In this document: in pieces, positions 7,526 to 15,697 of the stretch
Numbering within the stretch: the first letter of the stretch is position 1
Layout: each line of letters opens with the position of its first letter
From: an uncultured Erythrobacteraceae bacterium
Lineage (GTDB): Bacteria; Pseudomonadota; Alphaproteobacteria; Sphingomonadales; Sphingomonadaceae
NCBI GenBank assembly: GCA_946482075.1
Contig: CAMLQG010000039.1
Location: 1 to 27,742 of the forward strand
Direction: 5' to 3'
DNA: 27,742 nt
Notes under the pieces: generated by a model
What the model was told of the DNA's origin: nothing
What the model saw: only the letters and a program-made list of their open reading frames with translations
The model's database searches: none
Program-made: the position numbers and the translations under genes

Positions 7526-8149
7526 CTAGTCCAGCGCCACCACCTGCGTCGCCAGCCGGTCGATCTCCGCGCGGTCATGCGTCACGTAGATGATCGGAAG
7601 CCTCATCTCGTCGCGGATATGCTCGATCACGCGCATGATCTCCTCGCGGCGGGGGCGATCGAGGGAGGAGAGGGGCTCGTCCATCAGCAGGCAGCGCGCA
7701 CCGCTCAGCAAAGCGCGCCCGATGGCGACGCGCTGCGCTTCACCGCCCGAAAGCGTCAATGGCCAGCGATCGAGCAGATGGCCGATGCCGAGGAACTCCA
7801 CCGCATCGTCCAGCGCCATCCAGCGATCGGCGTCCGAAACACGGGCGTGCCCGTAAAGCAGGTTCGCGCGCACCTTGCGGTGGGGGAAGAGCCGCGCATC
7901 CTGGAAGACATAGCCCAGCCGGCGCTGTTCGGGCGGTAGGTCGATACCCTCGGCGTGATCGAACAGGACGCGGCCGTCCACACTGATTCGGCCGGCATCC
8001 GGCCGCAGCAGGCCAGCGATCATGTTGAGGATCGAACTCTTGCCCGATCCCGAAGGGCCGAACAGCCCGGTCAGCCCCCCGCCCGCGATAAAGCGCCGCG
8101 CCACGACCGCGTCTCCCAGACGGCGGCTCACATCGACTTCAAAAGCCAT
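7526..8149 (-). CDS. modC: Molybdate ABC transporter ATP-binding protein, short form
   Basis: The cytoplasmic ATPase of the molybdate importer, working with the ModB channel. All ABC motifs are intact: Walker A GPSGSGKS (31-38), Q-loop Q83, signature LSGGE (133-137), Walker B LLMDEP (154-159) and switch histidine H191. The protein is only 207 residues and stops right after the nucleotide-binding domain. Typical ModC proteins are about 350 residues with a C-terminal Mop/TOBE domain that binds molybdate. ATG 8149 is chosen because it overlaps the modB 3' end by 11 bp; upstream in-frame codons lie inside modB and read as shadow sequence. Confidence 0.9.
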   Translation of the reverse strand: MAFEVDVSRRLGDAVVARRFIAGGGLTGLFGPSGSGKSSILNMIAGLLRPDAGRISVDGRVLFDHAEGIDLPPEQRRLGYVFQDARLFPHRKVRANLLYGHARVSDADRWMALDDAVEFLGIGHLLDRWPLTLSGGEAQRVAIGRALLSGARCLLMDEPLSSLDRPRREEIMRVIEHIRDEMRLPIIYVTHDRAEIDRLATQVVALD

Positions 8150-8837
8150 GGACGCTCGCCCTTCCCCGGGCCGCGCGCCGCGCGAGCCATTCGGACAGCA
8201 CCAGCGAACCGAGCGACAGGGCAACCGAGATCAACGCGAAGCGCGTGACCATCGCTTCGCTCCCCGGCACCTGCAGCGCGGAATAGATCGCCAACGGTAA
8301 GGTCCGCGTCTCTCCCGGAATGTTGGAGACGAACGTGATCGTCGCGCCGAATTCGCCGATGGAGCGTGCGAAGCCCAGCACCGCGCCTGCGACCACGCCG
8401 GGCAGGCTCAGCGGCAGGCTGATCGTCCAGAAGACATGGGCCGGCGATGCGCCGAGCGTACGCGCAGCCCCTTCCAGCCGGCGGTCGACCGCTTCGATCG
8501 AAAGGCGCATCGCGCGCACGACGAGCGGCAGCGCCATGACGGCGGCCGCCAGTGCAGCGCCAGTCCAGCGGAACATGAAAGTGACGCCGAACCATTCCGA
8601 CATGAAGCGGCCGATCGGGCCATTGTTGCCGAAGGCCAGCAGCAGCAGCCAGCCGGTCACCACCGGAGGCAGGACCAGCGGCAGATAGACCAAGCCATCG
8701 AGCAGGATCTTGCCGGGGAAACGCCCGCGCGCAAGCAGCCAGGCGAGCGCGAAGGCAACAGGCAAAATCGCCGCTACCGCGACCGCGCTGACCTTGAGCG
8801 AAAGCAGAAGGACTTCGATTTCCTCAGGCGTCAGCAT
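8139..8837 (-). CDS. modB: Molybdate ABC transporter permease
   Basis: A 232-residue inner-membrane permease with about five hydrophobic segments and the ModB-type loop that contacts the ATPase (EAVDRRLEGAARTLGASPAHVFWTISLPLSLPGVVAGAVLGFARSIGEFGATITF). It forms the channel through which ModA-delivered molybdate crosses the membrane. Its ATG follows the modA stop codon by six bases and its 3' end overlaps modC, so the three genes form one operon. Confidence 0.93.
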   Translation of the reverse strand: MLTPEEIEVLLLSLKVSAVAVAAILPVAFALAWLLARGRFPGKILLDGLVYLPLVLPPVVTGWLLLLAFGNNGPIGRFMSEWFGVTFMFRWTGAALAAAVMALPLVVRAMRLSIEAVDRRLEGAARTLGASPAHVFWTISLPLSLPGVVAGAVLGFARSIGEFGATITFVSNIPGETRTLPLAIYSALQVPGSEAMVTRFALISVALSLGSLVLSEWLARRAARGRASVHGF

Positions 8838-8843
8838 GGCGGC

Positions 8844-9617
8844 CTATCGCGCGATGAAACCATGGCGCGCGAAGATGCGCTTGCCGGCAGGCGAGGTGAG
8901 AAATCTGCGAAAGGCTTCCGCATTCTTGCTCGTCGCGGTTTTCAGTCGTGCGATCGGATAGGTTATCGGCGGATGGCTGTTCGCCGGGAACGTCCCGATC
9001 ACCTTGACCCTGGCGGAAGCCTTCGCGTCCGTTGCATAGACGATGCCGAGCGGCGCTTCGCCCCGTTCCACCAGGGCAAGCGCGGCGCGGACGTTCTCCG
9101 CATTCGCGATCTTGGCCGAAACGCCCTGCCAGACCCCCAGCTTCTCCAGCGCCGCCTTGCCGTATTTGCCCGCCGGTACCGCATCCGGATCGGCCATGGC
9201 GAGACGGCCATTGCCGAGGGCGCGAGCGAGCGGGAAGCCAGGGCGGATGGCAAGATGCGCCCTGCTGGCGACCGGCGCGACCAGCACGAGACGGTTCGCG
9301 AGGAACGAGATGCGGCTCTTCGGAGCAAGCAGGCCCTTCTTCGCCACATCATCCATCCAGGGTTCGTCGGCCGAGATGAAGAGATCGGCCGGAGCACCGG
9401 ATTCGATCTGGCGGGCAAGCGCGGAAGAAGCAGCGAACGACAGGACCGGGGGCGCATGGCCGGCTTTCGTCCAAGTATCGGCAGCTTCGGTCAGCGATTC
9501 CTGGAGACTGGCGGCCGCAAGCACGAGCGGCCCCTTGGCCTGGGCGAACGCAGGTCCGGCGACCATGCAGAGACAGATCAGCCAAGCGGCCAGCAGGCGT
9601 CTACCGAGACTATGCAT
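8844..9617 (-). CDS. modA: Molybdate-binding periplasmic protein
   Basis: A 257-residue periplasmic substrate-binding protein. It has a signal peptide ending near AGPAFA-QA (residue about 25), then the ModA opening LVLAAASLQESL and the SFAASSALARQIESGAPADLFISA segment that supplies serine ligands in known ModA proteins. Other family landmarks are NRLVLVAP, the ADPDAVPAGKYGKAALEKLGVW block and ENVRAALALVERGEAPLGIVYATDA. It is the first gene of the modABC operon and is preceded by a ModE-box-like palindrome. A tungstate-binding relative cannot be excluded. Confidence 0.93.
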   Translation of the reverse strand: MHSLGRRLLAAWLICLCMVAGPAFAQAKGPLVLAAASLQESLTEAADTWTKAGHAPPVLSFAASSALARQIESGAPADLFISADEPWMDDVAKKGLLAPKSRISFLANRLVLVAPVASRAHLAIRPGFPLARALGNGRLAMADPDAVPAGKYGKAALEKLGVWQGVSAKIANAENVRAALALVERGEAPLGIVYATDAKASARVKVIGTFPANSHPPITYPIARLKTATSKNAEAFRRFLTSPAGKRIFARHGFIAR

Positions 9618-9633
9618 CCGAATCCTCCATGCC

Positions 9634-9658
9634 GGCTATATATCGTGCGATATGGCGA
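9634..9658 (-). promoter_or_regulatory. ModE-box-like operator in front of modA
   Basis: The core ATATCG-TG-CGATAT (9640-9653) is a perfect palindrome; its flanks GGCT on the left and GGCG on the right extend it towards the known ModE site type (CGNTATAT arms facing each other). It lies 17-41 bp upstream of the modA start codon, as expected for a molybdate-responsive repressor of modABC. modE ends 39 bp further upstream. Confidence 0.6.
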
Positions 9659-9696
9659 TAGAATGCGTCGGCGGCCCGCGCCAGCCGTTTCCTCGA

Positions 9697-10095
9697 TCAG
9701 CCGGTCTCGCGTTCCTGCTGGCTGGCGCGCGGTTGAATGCGCAGGCGAGCCTGGAGAGCCTGCCAATCCGCACTGTCGTTCAAACCCCCGGCCACGGCCT
9801 GCAACGCGCGGTACCCGGAGAGGACCGACTGGCCAAGCGCCGTGACCCGTGCTCCGCCGCCCACCTTCCCTCCCATGCTGGTTGCGACCAGCGGGCCGTC
9901 CCAGCAACGGTTCATGACGTCGACCAGCAGCCAGGTCCGTCGGTAGCTCATCCCCAGAGCGCGTCCCGCCGCCGAGATAGAGCCTTCGCGGGCGATCGCG
10001 TCGAGCAGGTCCGCCTTGCCCGGTCCCATGGCGATCTCATCGCCGCAATAGAGCCGCAGCGTGATCTTCAGAGCAGGCGGACGGTGGGCTGACAT
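9697..10095 (-). CDS. modE: ModE-type molybdate regulator, DNA-binding domain only
   Basis: This 132-residue protein carries the ModE/LysR-like winged helix: LKITLRLYCGDEIAMGPGKADLLDAIAREGSISAAGRALGMSYRRTWLLVDVMNRCW, then GGKVGGGARVTALGQSVLSGYRAL. In E. coli ModE two Mop subdomains follow and sense molybdate; here the protein ends soon after the DNA-binding domain. ATG 10095 (MSAHRPP) is preferred as it is closest to the conserved domain; upstream ATGs at 10116 and 10158 would add an unconserved-looking extension. It sits just upstream of modA on the same strand. Confidence 0.8.
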   Translation of the reverse strand: MSAHRPPALKITLRLYCGDEIAMGPGKADLLDAIAREGSISAAGRALGMSYRRTWLLVDVMNRCWDGPLVATSMGGKVGGGARVTALGQSVLSGYRALQAVAGGLNDSADWQALQARLRIQPRASQQERETG

Positions 10096-10217
10096 CGCGC
10101 TCTTGTAGCGCGGCATCGGACCATAAATCCACTCTCGCAGGCGCTCCGCCCCGGCCACCCCGCAGCCATTCCCGGAAAAATTTCCCTTCGCGCCCGTTTC
10201 GGGCCCGCGAATACCTA

Positions 10218-10242
10218 TAAAATCCCGGTGTCCCGCCGTTCA
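10218..10242 (+). promoter_or_regulatory. Candidate sigma-28-like promoter of the diguanylate cyclase gene
   Basis: TAAA (10218-10221), 13 bp, then GCCGTTCA (10235-10242) resembles the FliA consensus TAAA-N15-GCCGATAA with a shorter spacer. It shares the GCCGTTC element with candidates before flgM and the motA-like gene. It ends seven bases before ATG 10250, which would give a leaderless or nearly leaderless mRNA. A sigma-70 reading of TATAAA (10216-10221) as a -10 is an alternative. Confidence 0.3.
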
Positions 10243-10249
10243 GTACGCC

Positions 10250-11380
10250 ATGACTGCTTATGATCGCGATCTCGCCGCTCCCAGGAAGGGAGTTCTCAGC
10301 TGGTTTGGCTTCGGACGCGAAGCCGAAGAGGGCGAAGGCGCGCAACTCGCGATCCTCTTGAAGGAACTGCGTGCAACCTGTCCGGGCTCGAGAGTGGAGC
10401 GGTTCGCCGGGATCATGGAGTTCCTGATCAAGCACGATCTGGAAGTGAATCCGTTCACGCTGGCGATCGCCTACGACTACCTGACCGATTCCGATCCGAT
10501 GCTCGTGCGCCTGATCGACGAACGCGAAGTGATCGGCGAGACGGTCACGCTGGAATGGCTCGAGAAGGTCAGCCGCGAAAGCAGCCGCGATCCGCGCCGG
10601 GCGATGCTGACCCAGATCATCGAGAAGCTCGAAAGGAGCCTCGACACTTTCGGCGAAACCACCAGCGCCGCGCGGACCGCCACGCGCGAATACAGCACGG
10701 CTCTGGAAAGCCACGCGGAAAAGCTCGAAGGCGCTCGGGGTCCGGATGTCGCGATCGCGGATATCCTCAAGCTGGTGCGTGACATGGCCGAACGCACGGT
10801 GGACATGGAACGGGAGCTGAGCCGCAGCGAACGCCAGACCGAAGCGCTGCGCGCCAACCTGGAAGCGGCGCGCCGTTCGGCGGAAGAGGATTACCTCACC
10901 GGCCTGCCCAATCGCCGCGCATTCGAGAAGCTCTTCGTCGCCGAACACCGCGACGCGCGCAACGCGATCGAGCCGCTGGTCGTCGCCTTCTGCGACATCG
11001 ATCTGTTCAAGCGGATCAACGACACGCACGGCCACGATACCGGCGACCGCGTGCTGAAGGCCGTGGCCGAGAAACTGTCCTGCATCTCGAGCGAGCAGTG
11101 CTATGTCGCCCGCCATGGCGGCGAGGAATTCGTGATCCTGTTCCGCAACAAGAGCATCCAGGAAGCGTCCGATCTGCTCGACGCCGCGCGCGAGGAGATC
11201 GGTTCGCGCCGGATGATCAACCGCAAGACCAAGGTGCCGATCGGCAACGTCACCTTCTCTGCGGGCATTGCCGATGTGTTCGCCTATCCGAATCCGCGAG
11301 ATGCCCTGAAGGCAGCGGACCAGGCGCTCTATATGGCGAAGGAACAGGGCCGGAACCGGATCATCCACGCTGCCGCCTGA
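10250..11380 (+). CDS. Cytoplasmic GGDEF diguanylate cyclase
   Basis: A 376-residue protein expected to make cyclic di-GMP from GTP. The C-terminal GGDEF domain (about 215-376) is intact: DYLTGLPNRRAFEKL, the metal-binding FCDIDLFKRINDTHGHDTGD and the active-site GGEEF at residues 290-294. The inhibitory I-site RxxD expected at 281-284 is absent (S-E-Q-C), so no product inhibition by that route. The N-terminal 180 residues are helical with no membrane segment and no domain I can name; a coiled-coil-like stretch (ERELSRSERQTEALRANLEAARRS) joins the two halves. The gene lies between modE and the flagellar regulators, and a role in the motile-sessile switch is inference. Confidence 0.88.
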   Translation: MTAYDRDLAAPRKGVLSWFGFGREAEEGEGAQLAILLKELRATCPGSRVERFAGIMEFLIKHDLEVNPFTLAIAYDYLTDSDPMLVRLIDEREVIGETVTLEWLEKVSRESSRDPRRAMLTQIIEKLERSLDTFGETTSAARTATREYSTALESHAEKLEGARGPDVAIADILKLVRDMAERTVDMERELSRSERQTEALRANLEAARRSAEEDYLTGLPNRRAFEKLFVAEHRDARNAIEPLVVAFCDIDLFKRINDTHGHDTGDRVLKAVAEKLSCISSEQCYVARHGGEEFVILFRNKSIQEASDLLDAAREEIGSRRMINRKTKVPIGNVTFSAGIADVFAYPNPRDALKAADQALYMAKEQGRNRIIHAAA

Positions 11381-11531
11381 TCCAGGGGCCCGGATTCCAA
11401 GGATGCCAGGAATACGAAATCATGCTGTACCCGCGCTAACGGCGTGGTAATTTTCTACCTCTAGCACACAACTGTCGGGCGCCGCGATTGGATCGAGCCT
11501 CGCCCCACGGGAAAGGCCGAGGAGACGGTCG

Positions 11532-11939
11532 GTGCAAACGCATGATGCCGAGCCGCTTCCTACGGGTCTGTGGCTTCGCGAGATGATGGTGCTGGCGGAT
11601 GATTGCGCCGGCATGCCGCTGATGGCGCCGGACCATGCCGTGCGGCGCGCCCATTATCTTTGCTGCCTGTGTCCGATACCGCTGCGGACACTGCTGTTGC
11701 CCAAATTCTCCGAAAGCGATCTCGAATCCCTGCTCGTCGAAGGCAAGATCGAAGCAGCGGCGGCGCTGGTGATCGGTCAATCCGGCGAGATCCTGGTCGT
11801 GCAGCTGGACGACATGTCAGGCTATCAGGCCCGCTTCGGCACCGGTGATGATATCCAGACTGCGCTCGATGCGCGCCTGCCGGTTCTGGCGATGATCGGC
11901 GCGTGGGCGCGCTTCTTCAGCGAACCGCGTAGACCTTGA
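11532..11939 (+). CDS. Unrecognised 135-residue protein
   Basis: I do not recognise this protein. The GTG start at 11532 is supported by GAGGAGA (11519-11525) six bases upstream; the next in-frame ATG lies inside a helix-like stretch. The N-terminal half carries a cysteine-rich patch (HYLCCLCPIPLRT) and the C-terminal half reads like a small alpha/beta domain (AAALVIGQSGEILVVQLDD..., DIQTALDARLPVLAMIGAWARFF). No signal peptide or membrane helix is evident. It is 151 bp downstream of the diguanylate cyclase gene and its last 23 bp overlap, tail to tail, the end of the response-regulator gene. Confidence 0.55.
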   Translation: MQTHDAEPLPTGLWLREMMVLADDCAGMPLMAPDHAVRRAHYLCCLCPIPLRTLLLPKFSESDLESLLVEGKIEAAAALVIGQSGEILVVQLDDMSGYQARFGTGDDIQTALDARLPVLAMIGAWARFFSEPRRP

Positions 11940-12588
11940 TGGCGACGACCGTATCCTCGGAGCGCTCGCTCGCGCCCAGGCCGGCCTCGAGGCCGATGCG
12001 GATCGCCGCGCTCGTCGAAGTGACGCCAAGGCGCTGGATCAGGCTGAAGCGATAATCTTCCACCGTTCGCGGACTGAGGCCAAAGGCCTGGGCCATGCTC
12101 TTGTTGGAGTGGCCTTCGATCAGATGGTGCAGCACATCGCGTTCGCGATTGGACAACTGGCCGACAAGCAGGCGCGCACGTTGCCGGCGAGCGATGACAG
12201 TACCGCGTTCCTGCTGGAACCTCTCGCAATAGGAAACCGAATCCAGCAGCTGGTCTTCGGCGAAGGGCCAGGCGAGATAATCGGTCGCGCCCCAGTGGAC
12301 GGCGCGCACGATACCCGACGGGCTTGGCTTGTCGGAAAAGAGCACGACCGGCAGCCAGACGTCGCGCGCCTGCAGTTTGTCGAGGATCTGCTCCGCGCTG
12401 TCGGCCATATCCTTGACCAGGATAACGCCCTGGCGGGGTTCGGCCGCGATCAGCTCCTCGAGCGTCTCGTAGATTTCCGCATGGCCATCGCCCTGCATGA
12501 ACATTCTGGCGATCTGCGCCCTGGTGCGATGATCATCATCGACCACGTGCAGAATCTGCGCGGCTCGCGCCGCCGAACCAACTTGCAT
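11917..12588 (-). CDS. Atypical FixJ/NarL-type response regulator (receiver plus LuxR HTH)
   Basis: The 223-residue protein has an N-terminal receiver domain (about 10-125) and a C-terminal LuxR-type helix-turn-helix (about 145-205: LSNRERDVLHHLIEGHSNKSMAQAFGLSPRTVEDYR). The acidic triad D17-D19, phospho-acceptor D60 (ILVKDMAD) and S85 are present. The invariant lysine expected before the PF pair is a tryptophan instead (YLAWPF, W107). That residue is needed for normal phosphorylation-induced switching in studied receivers, so the protein may act without phosphate or respond in an unusual way. No histidine kinase is adjacent. It lies just downstream of fliA on the same strand, separated by 290 bp, and may regulate motility genes. 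Confidence 0.85.
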   Translation of the reverse strand: MQVGSAARAAQILHVVDDDHRTRAQIARMFMQGDGHAEIYETLEELIAAEPRQGVILVKDMADSAEQILDKLQARDVWLPVVLFSDKPSPSGIVRAVHWGATDYLAWPFAEDQLLDSVSYCERFQQERGTVIARRQRARLLVGQLSNRERDVLHHLIEGHSNKSMAQAFGLSPRTVEDYRFSLIQRLGVTSTSAAIRIGLEAGLGASERSEDTVVAIKVYAVR

Positions 12589-12878
12589 GTGCCCCCCACG
12601 AAACAGCGCACATGCAATGGAACGCGAGCTGATCCGTTAGCCCGACTTGTCACGAAACGCCCCAGTCGCGTCGCCTCAAGTCAGCAAATCAACCCCAGCA
12701 GCGTGTATCTTTGTGCGTGAGCCGTGTTTTATTATCGATGAACCGTGCGCGCAAGTAAGTTCGTTAGCTGTGCAACATTAACTCACAAGAAAACTAGCAG
12801 ACCATATCGGATCGATAAGACCAAACCGGCATGTCCTGCCCAATCGCCGGACACGGCTCCATCTCCAAATGGAAAATG
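12589..12878. other. 290-bp intergenic region between fliA and the response regulator
   Basis: No gene is supported here. It is clearly richer in A and T than its surroundings, especially 12720-12830. It must hold the end of the fliA transcript and the response-regulator promoter. A weak pair on the minus strand (TTACTT, 18 bp, TAATAA, near 12727-12758) could be a sigma-70 promoter; no sigma-54 site or strong terminator was seen. Confidence 0.35.
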
Positions 12879-13592
12879 TCAGATCAGCTGCTCGCGGATC
12901 TTCTGCAGAGCCTGGTCCTTGAGCTGATGTATTCGGGGCACGCTCACTCCCAGGATGCCAGCGATCTCGGATAGGTTGAGCTCCTCGACGAAGTAAAGCT
13001 GGATCACAAGCTGCAGGCGTTCGGGAAGATCCGAAATCGCAGCGATCAACGCTTCGCGGTTCTCTTTCGTGGCCAGCACGGCAAAACCGTCCGGCGACGG
13101 ATCGCGAAAGGCGATATCGGTGTCCGAATAGGCATCCTCGATCGATTCGAAGCGCATCGGTTCGCTCGACGCTCGCAGCGCTATCAGTTCATTCATGTCG
13201 ATTCCCATCGCTTCGGCCAGTTCGGACGCCGTCGGCGTGCGGCCCAGCCGCACCCACAAGCGGTTCTCCGCGTCGCGCAACTCGCGGCGGCGCTTGATCG
13301 CCCCGCGCGAGAGCGGCGCGGACTTGCGGAACAGATCGATCATCGCGCCCCTCACGCGGGTTTTGGCGTAGGCGGCGAAGCCTTCCGCATCCGGGCCGGT
13401 ATGGCGCTGGGCGCACTCGGTCAGCGCGACGAAGCCCGCCTGCATCAGATCCTCGGGCTCGATCTCGGAACCCGCGGAACCGTGGAGATGCCAGGCGAGA
13501 CGCCGGACCATCGGCGTGAAGCGCCGAACCACGTCAGCCGCGCCGTCACGATAGGCCCTCGCAGCAGCGAAGGATTGTTGGTCGTGTATCAT
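12879..13592 (-). CDS. fliA: Flagellar sigma factor sigma-28
   Basis: A 237-residue group 3 sigma factor. Region 2 (ADVVRRFTPMVRRLAW...EPEDLMQAGFVALTECAQRH, FAAYAKTRVRGAMIDLFRKSAPLSR), region 3 (RLWVRLGRTPTASELAEAMGIDMNEL) and region 4 (LPERLQLVIQLYFVEELNLSEIAGILGVSVPRIHQLKDQALQKI) are all in the FliA pattern. It directs RNA polymerase to late flagellar promoters and is inhibited by FlgM, encoded nearby. ATG 13592 overlaps the flhA stop codon as ATGA, so translation is coupled to flhA; the open frame running on to 13964 is antisense-type shadow inside flhA. Co-transcription with flhA from the sigma-54 promoter at 16640-16658 places it in the early class. Confidence 0.95.
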   Translation of the reverse strand: MIHDQQSFAAARAYRDGAADVVRRFTPMVRRLAWHLHGSAGSEIEPEDLMQAGFVALTECAQRHTGPDAEGFAAYAKTRVRGAMIDLFRKSAPLSRGAIKRRRELRDAENRLWVRLGRTPTASELAEAMGIDMNELIALRASSEPMRFESIEDAYSDTDIAFRDPSPDGFAVLATKENREALIAAISDLPERLQLVIQLYFVEELNLSEIAGILGVSVPRIHQLKDQALQKIREQLI

Positions 13593-15697
13593 GCAGCAAT
13601 ACTTTCCATTGATGCCGGATTCTGATGATGAGCGCCGTTGTCCGCCTCGCCGCCCACGACGGAGAGGACTTCGATCGGCTGGGTGGGCGGAAGCTCCGCG
13701 ATGGACAGGACGAGGCATGTCGGCGCCCGGAGCTTGAGGAGGCTTGCGAGCGAGCGGCGAGCGGCCGGCTGGACGATCAGCACCGGCGGGCAAGCGCCCG
13801 GATCGCGTTCGGCCGCGAGCTGCGCCATGCGATCGCCGATATTGCGCGCCAGTTCCGGTTCGATCACCGGCTCCCCGGTTGCCGGATCGCGCAGGCCCTG
13901 CAGGATCATCTCCTCGAGTCTGGCGTCCAGCGTGACGACCGGCAGCTTCTGATGCGGGCCGCATACGCGACCGATGATCATCCCGCCGAGATCGGCACGG
14001 ATCAGATCGATCATGCGCTCGTGCTCCAGCGTGTACTGGACCGCATTGCTGATGCTGGAGAGGATCGGCAGCGGATGGCCGAGCGAGATCCCGTCACGCA
14101 GCAGCGTCTTGAGCAGGCGCGTGACCGCGGCGAGCGAAAGCGGCTGCGGATAGATCGTCTCGACCAGCTGGCCCGCACGATCCTTGACTCCGTCGAGCAG
14201 TTCGCGGACTTCATCGGGACCGAGCAGTGCTTCGGGATGCTGGGCAAGCAGCTGGTTCAGATGCGTGGCGATGACCGTGCCGGCATCGACCGTGAGATAG
14301 CCCTGCGCGATCGCGTGGTCCTTCTGGGCCCGTTCGATCCACAGCGCGGGGCAGCCAAAGCTCGGGTCCCGGGTTTCCTCGCCCGCCAGCGAGTTGCCGG
14401 GCAACACGTCGCCCGCATCGATCGCCAGCACCTTGTCGGGCCGGATATTCGATCCGCCCAGCGGCACGCCGCCCAGCAGGACGCGGTAATCGTTCGGCGG
14501 CAGCTCGATCGCATCGCGGATGCGGAACTGCGGCACGATGAAGCCCAGATCCTGGCACAGCTGCTTGCGCACGCCGGTGATCCGGGAAACGAGCGGCGAG
14601 CCCTGCCGGTCGTCGATCAGATGGACCAGGCCATAGCCGACCTCGATCGTCACCAGAGTATGGTCGCTGACTTCCTGCAGGCTGATCCGCGCGGGATCGA
14701 TGACCGGTTCGGGCTCGATCTCGACGAACGGCTGCCCGGCGCGCTTGTGGAGCCGCCACCAAATCCACGCGGCCGCAACGGCGGCGGGAAGGAAGATCGT
14801 CTGCGGCATGGCCGGGATCAGGCCGATCACGAACAGGATGCCGGCGACCGGCAGCCAGGTGCGCGGATCGGCGAACTGGCCGCCGATCTGGCCCGATAGG
14901 TCGCGGCTGTCGGACACGCGAGTCACGATCACGGCAGCGGCGATCGACAGCAGCAGCGCGGGAACCTGCGCGACGAGCGCGTCGCCCACCGCCATGGTGA
15001 TATAGCGTTCCGCCGCCACCGAGGCCGACAGGCCGTGGCTGATCATGCCGAGGCAGAAGCCGGCGATGACGTTCAGCGCGAGGATCAGCAGCGCCGCGAT
15101 CGCATCGCCTTTCACGAATTTGCTGGCGCCATCCATCGAGCCATAGAAATCGGCCTCAGTCGCCACTTCGCGCCGGCGGGCCTTGGCTTCGGCGGGCGTC
15201 ATCAGGCCGGCGGCGAGATCGGCGTCGATCGCCATCTGCTTACCGGGCAAGGCGTCCAGCGTGAAGCGCGCGGACACTTCCGACACGCGGCCCGCGCCCT
15301 TGGTCACGACCACCAGATTGATGACCATCAGGATGAAGAACACGAACAGGCCGACAGCGAAATTGCCGCCCACCAGGAAAGCGCCGAACGCCTCGATCAC
15401 GTGGCCGGCGGCCGCACCGCCTTCATGACCGTTCACCAGCACGACGCGGGTGGAGGCCACGTTCAACGCCAGGCGAAGCAGGGTGGCGAACAGGAGGACC
15501 GAGGGGAAAGACGAGAAATCGAGCGGCTTTTCCGCGTTCATCGCCGCCATCAGCACGGCGACGGACAGCGCGATATTCAGCACGAAGAATGCATCGAGGA
15601 CCAATGCCGGGATCGGCATGATCATCAGCATGATGATCGTCAGGATACCGAGCGGCAGGGCCAGTGCCGTGGGCTTGAGGAAGGACGAAAGGTTCAT
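13589..15697 (-). CDS. flhA: Flagellar export gate protein FlhA
   Basis: A 702-residue full-length FlhA, the inner-membrane gate of the flagellar type III export apparatus. The N-terminal half has the usual eight membrane segments with the FHIPEP-family block (EKPLDFSSFPSVLLFATLLRLALNVASTRVVL and the FVKGDAIAALLILALNVIAG region). The C-terminal half is the cytoplasmic substrate- and chaperone-docking domain ending in IEVLSVVGGE. Both ends overlap neighbours by 4 bp (ATGA), linking sltF, flhA and fliA translationally. flhB, flhF and flhG, which often accompany flhA, are not in the window. Confidence 0.97.
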   Translation of the reverse strand: MNLSSFLKPTALALPLGILTIIMLMIMPIPALVLDAFFVLNIALSVAVLMAAMNAEKPLDFSSFPSVLLFATLLRLALNVASTRVVLVNGHEGGAAAGHVIEAFGAFLVGGNFAVGLFVFFILMVINLVVVTKGAGRVSEVSARFTLDALPGKQMAIDADLAAGLMTPAEAKARRREVATEADFYGSMDGASKFVKGDAIAALLILALNVIAGFCLGMISHGLSASVAAERYITMAVGDALVAQVPALLLSIAAAVIVTRVSDSRDLSGQIGGQFADPRTWLPVAGILFVIGLIPAMPQTIFLPAAVAAAWIWWRLHKRAGQPFVEIEPEPVIDPARISLQEVSDHTLVTIEVGYGLVHLIDDRQGSPLVSRITGVRKQLCQDLGFIVPQFRIRDAIELPPNDYRVLLGGVPLGGSNIRPDKVLAIDAGDVLPGNSLAGEETRDPSFGCPALWIERAQKDHAIAQGYLTVDAGTVIATHLNQLLAQHPEALLGPDEVRELLDGVKDRAGQLVETIYPQPLSLAAVTRLLKTLLRDGISLGHPLPILSSISNAVQYTLEHERMIDLIRADLGGMIIGRVCGPHQKLPVVTLDARLEEMILQGLRDPATGEPVIEPELARNIGDRMAQLAAERDPGACPPVLIVQPAARRSLASLLKLRAPTCLVLSIAELPPTQPIEVLSVVGGEADNGAHHQNPASMESIAA

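Noticed and set aside
13593..13964. N-terminal extension of FliA up to 13964
   Set aside because: The extension lies wholly inside flhA, shows no sigma-factor homology and would remove the ATGA coupling seen at 13589-13592.
13625..14899. 424-codon open frame antisense to flhA
   Set aside because: Typical GC-rich shadow of a certain gene; composition is Arg/Asp/Gln-rich without domain features.
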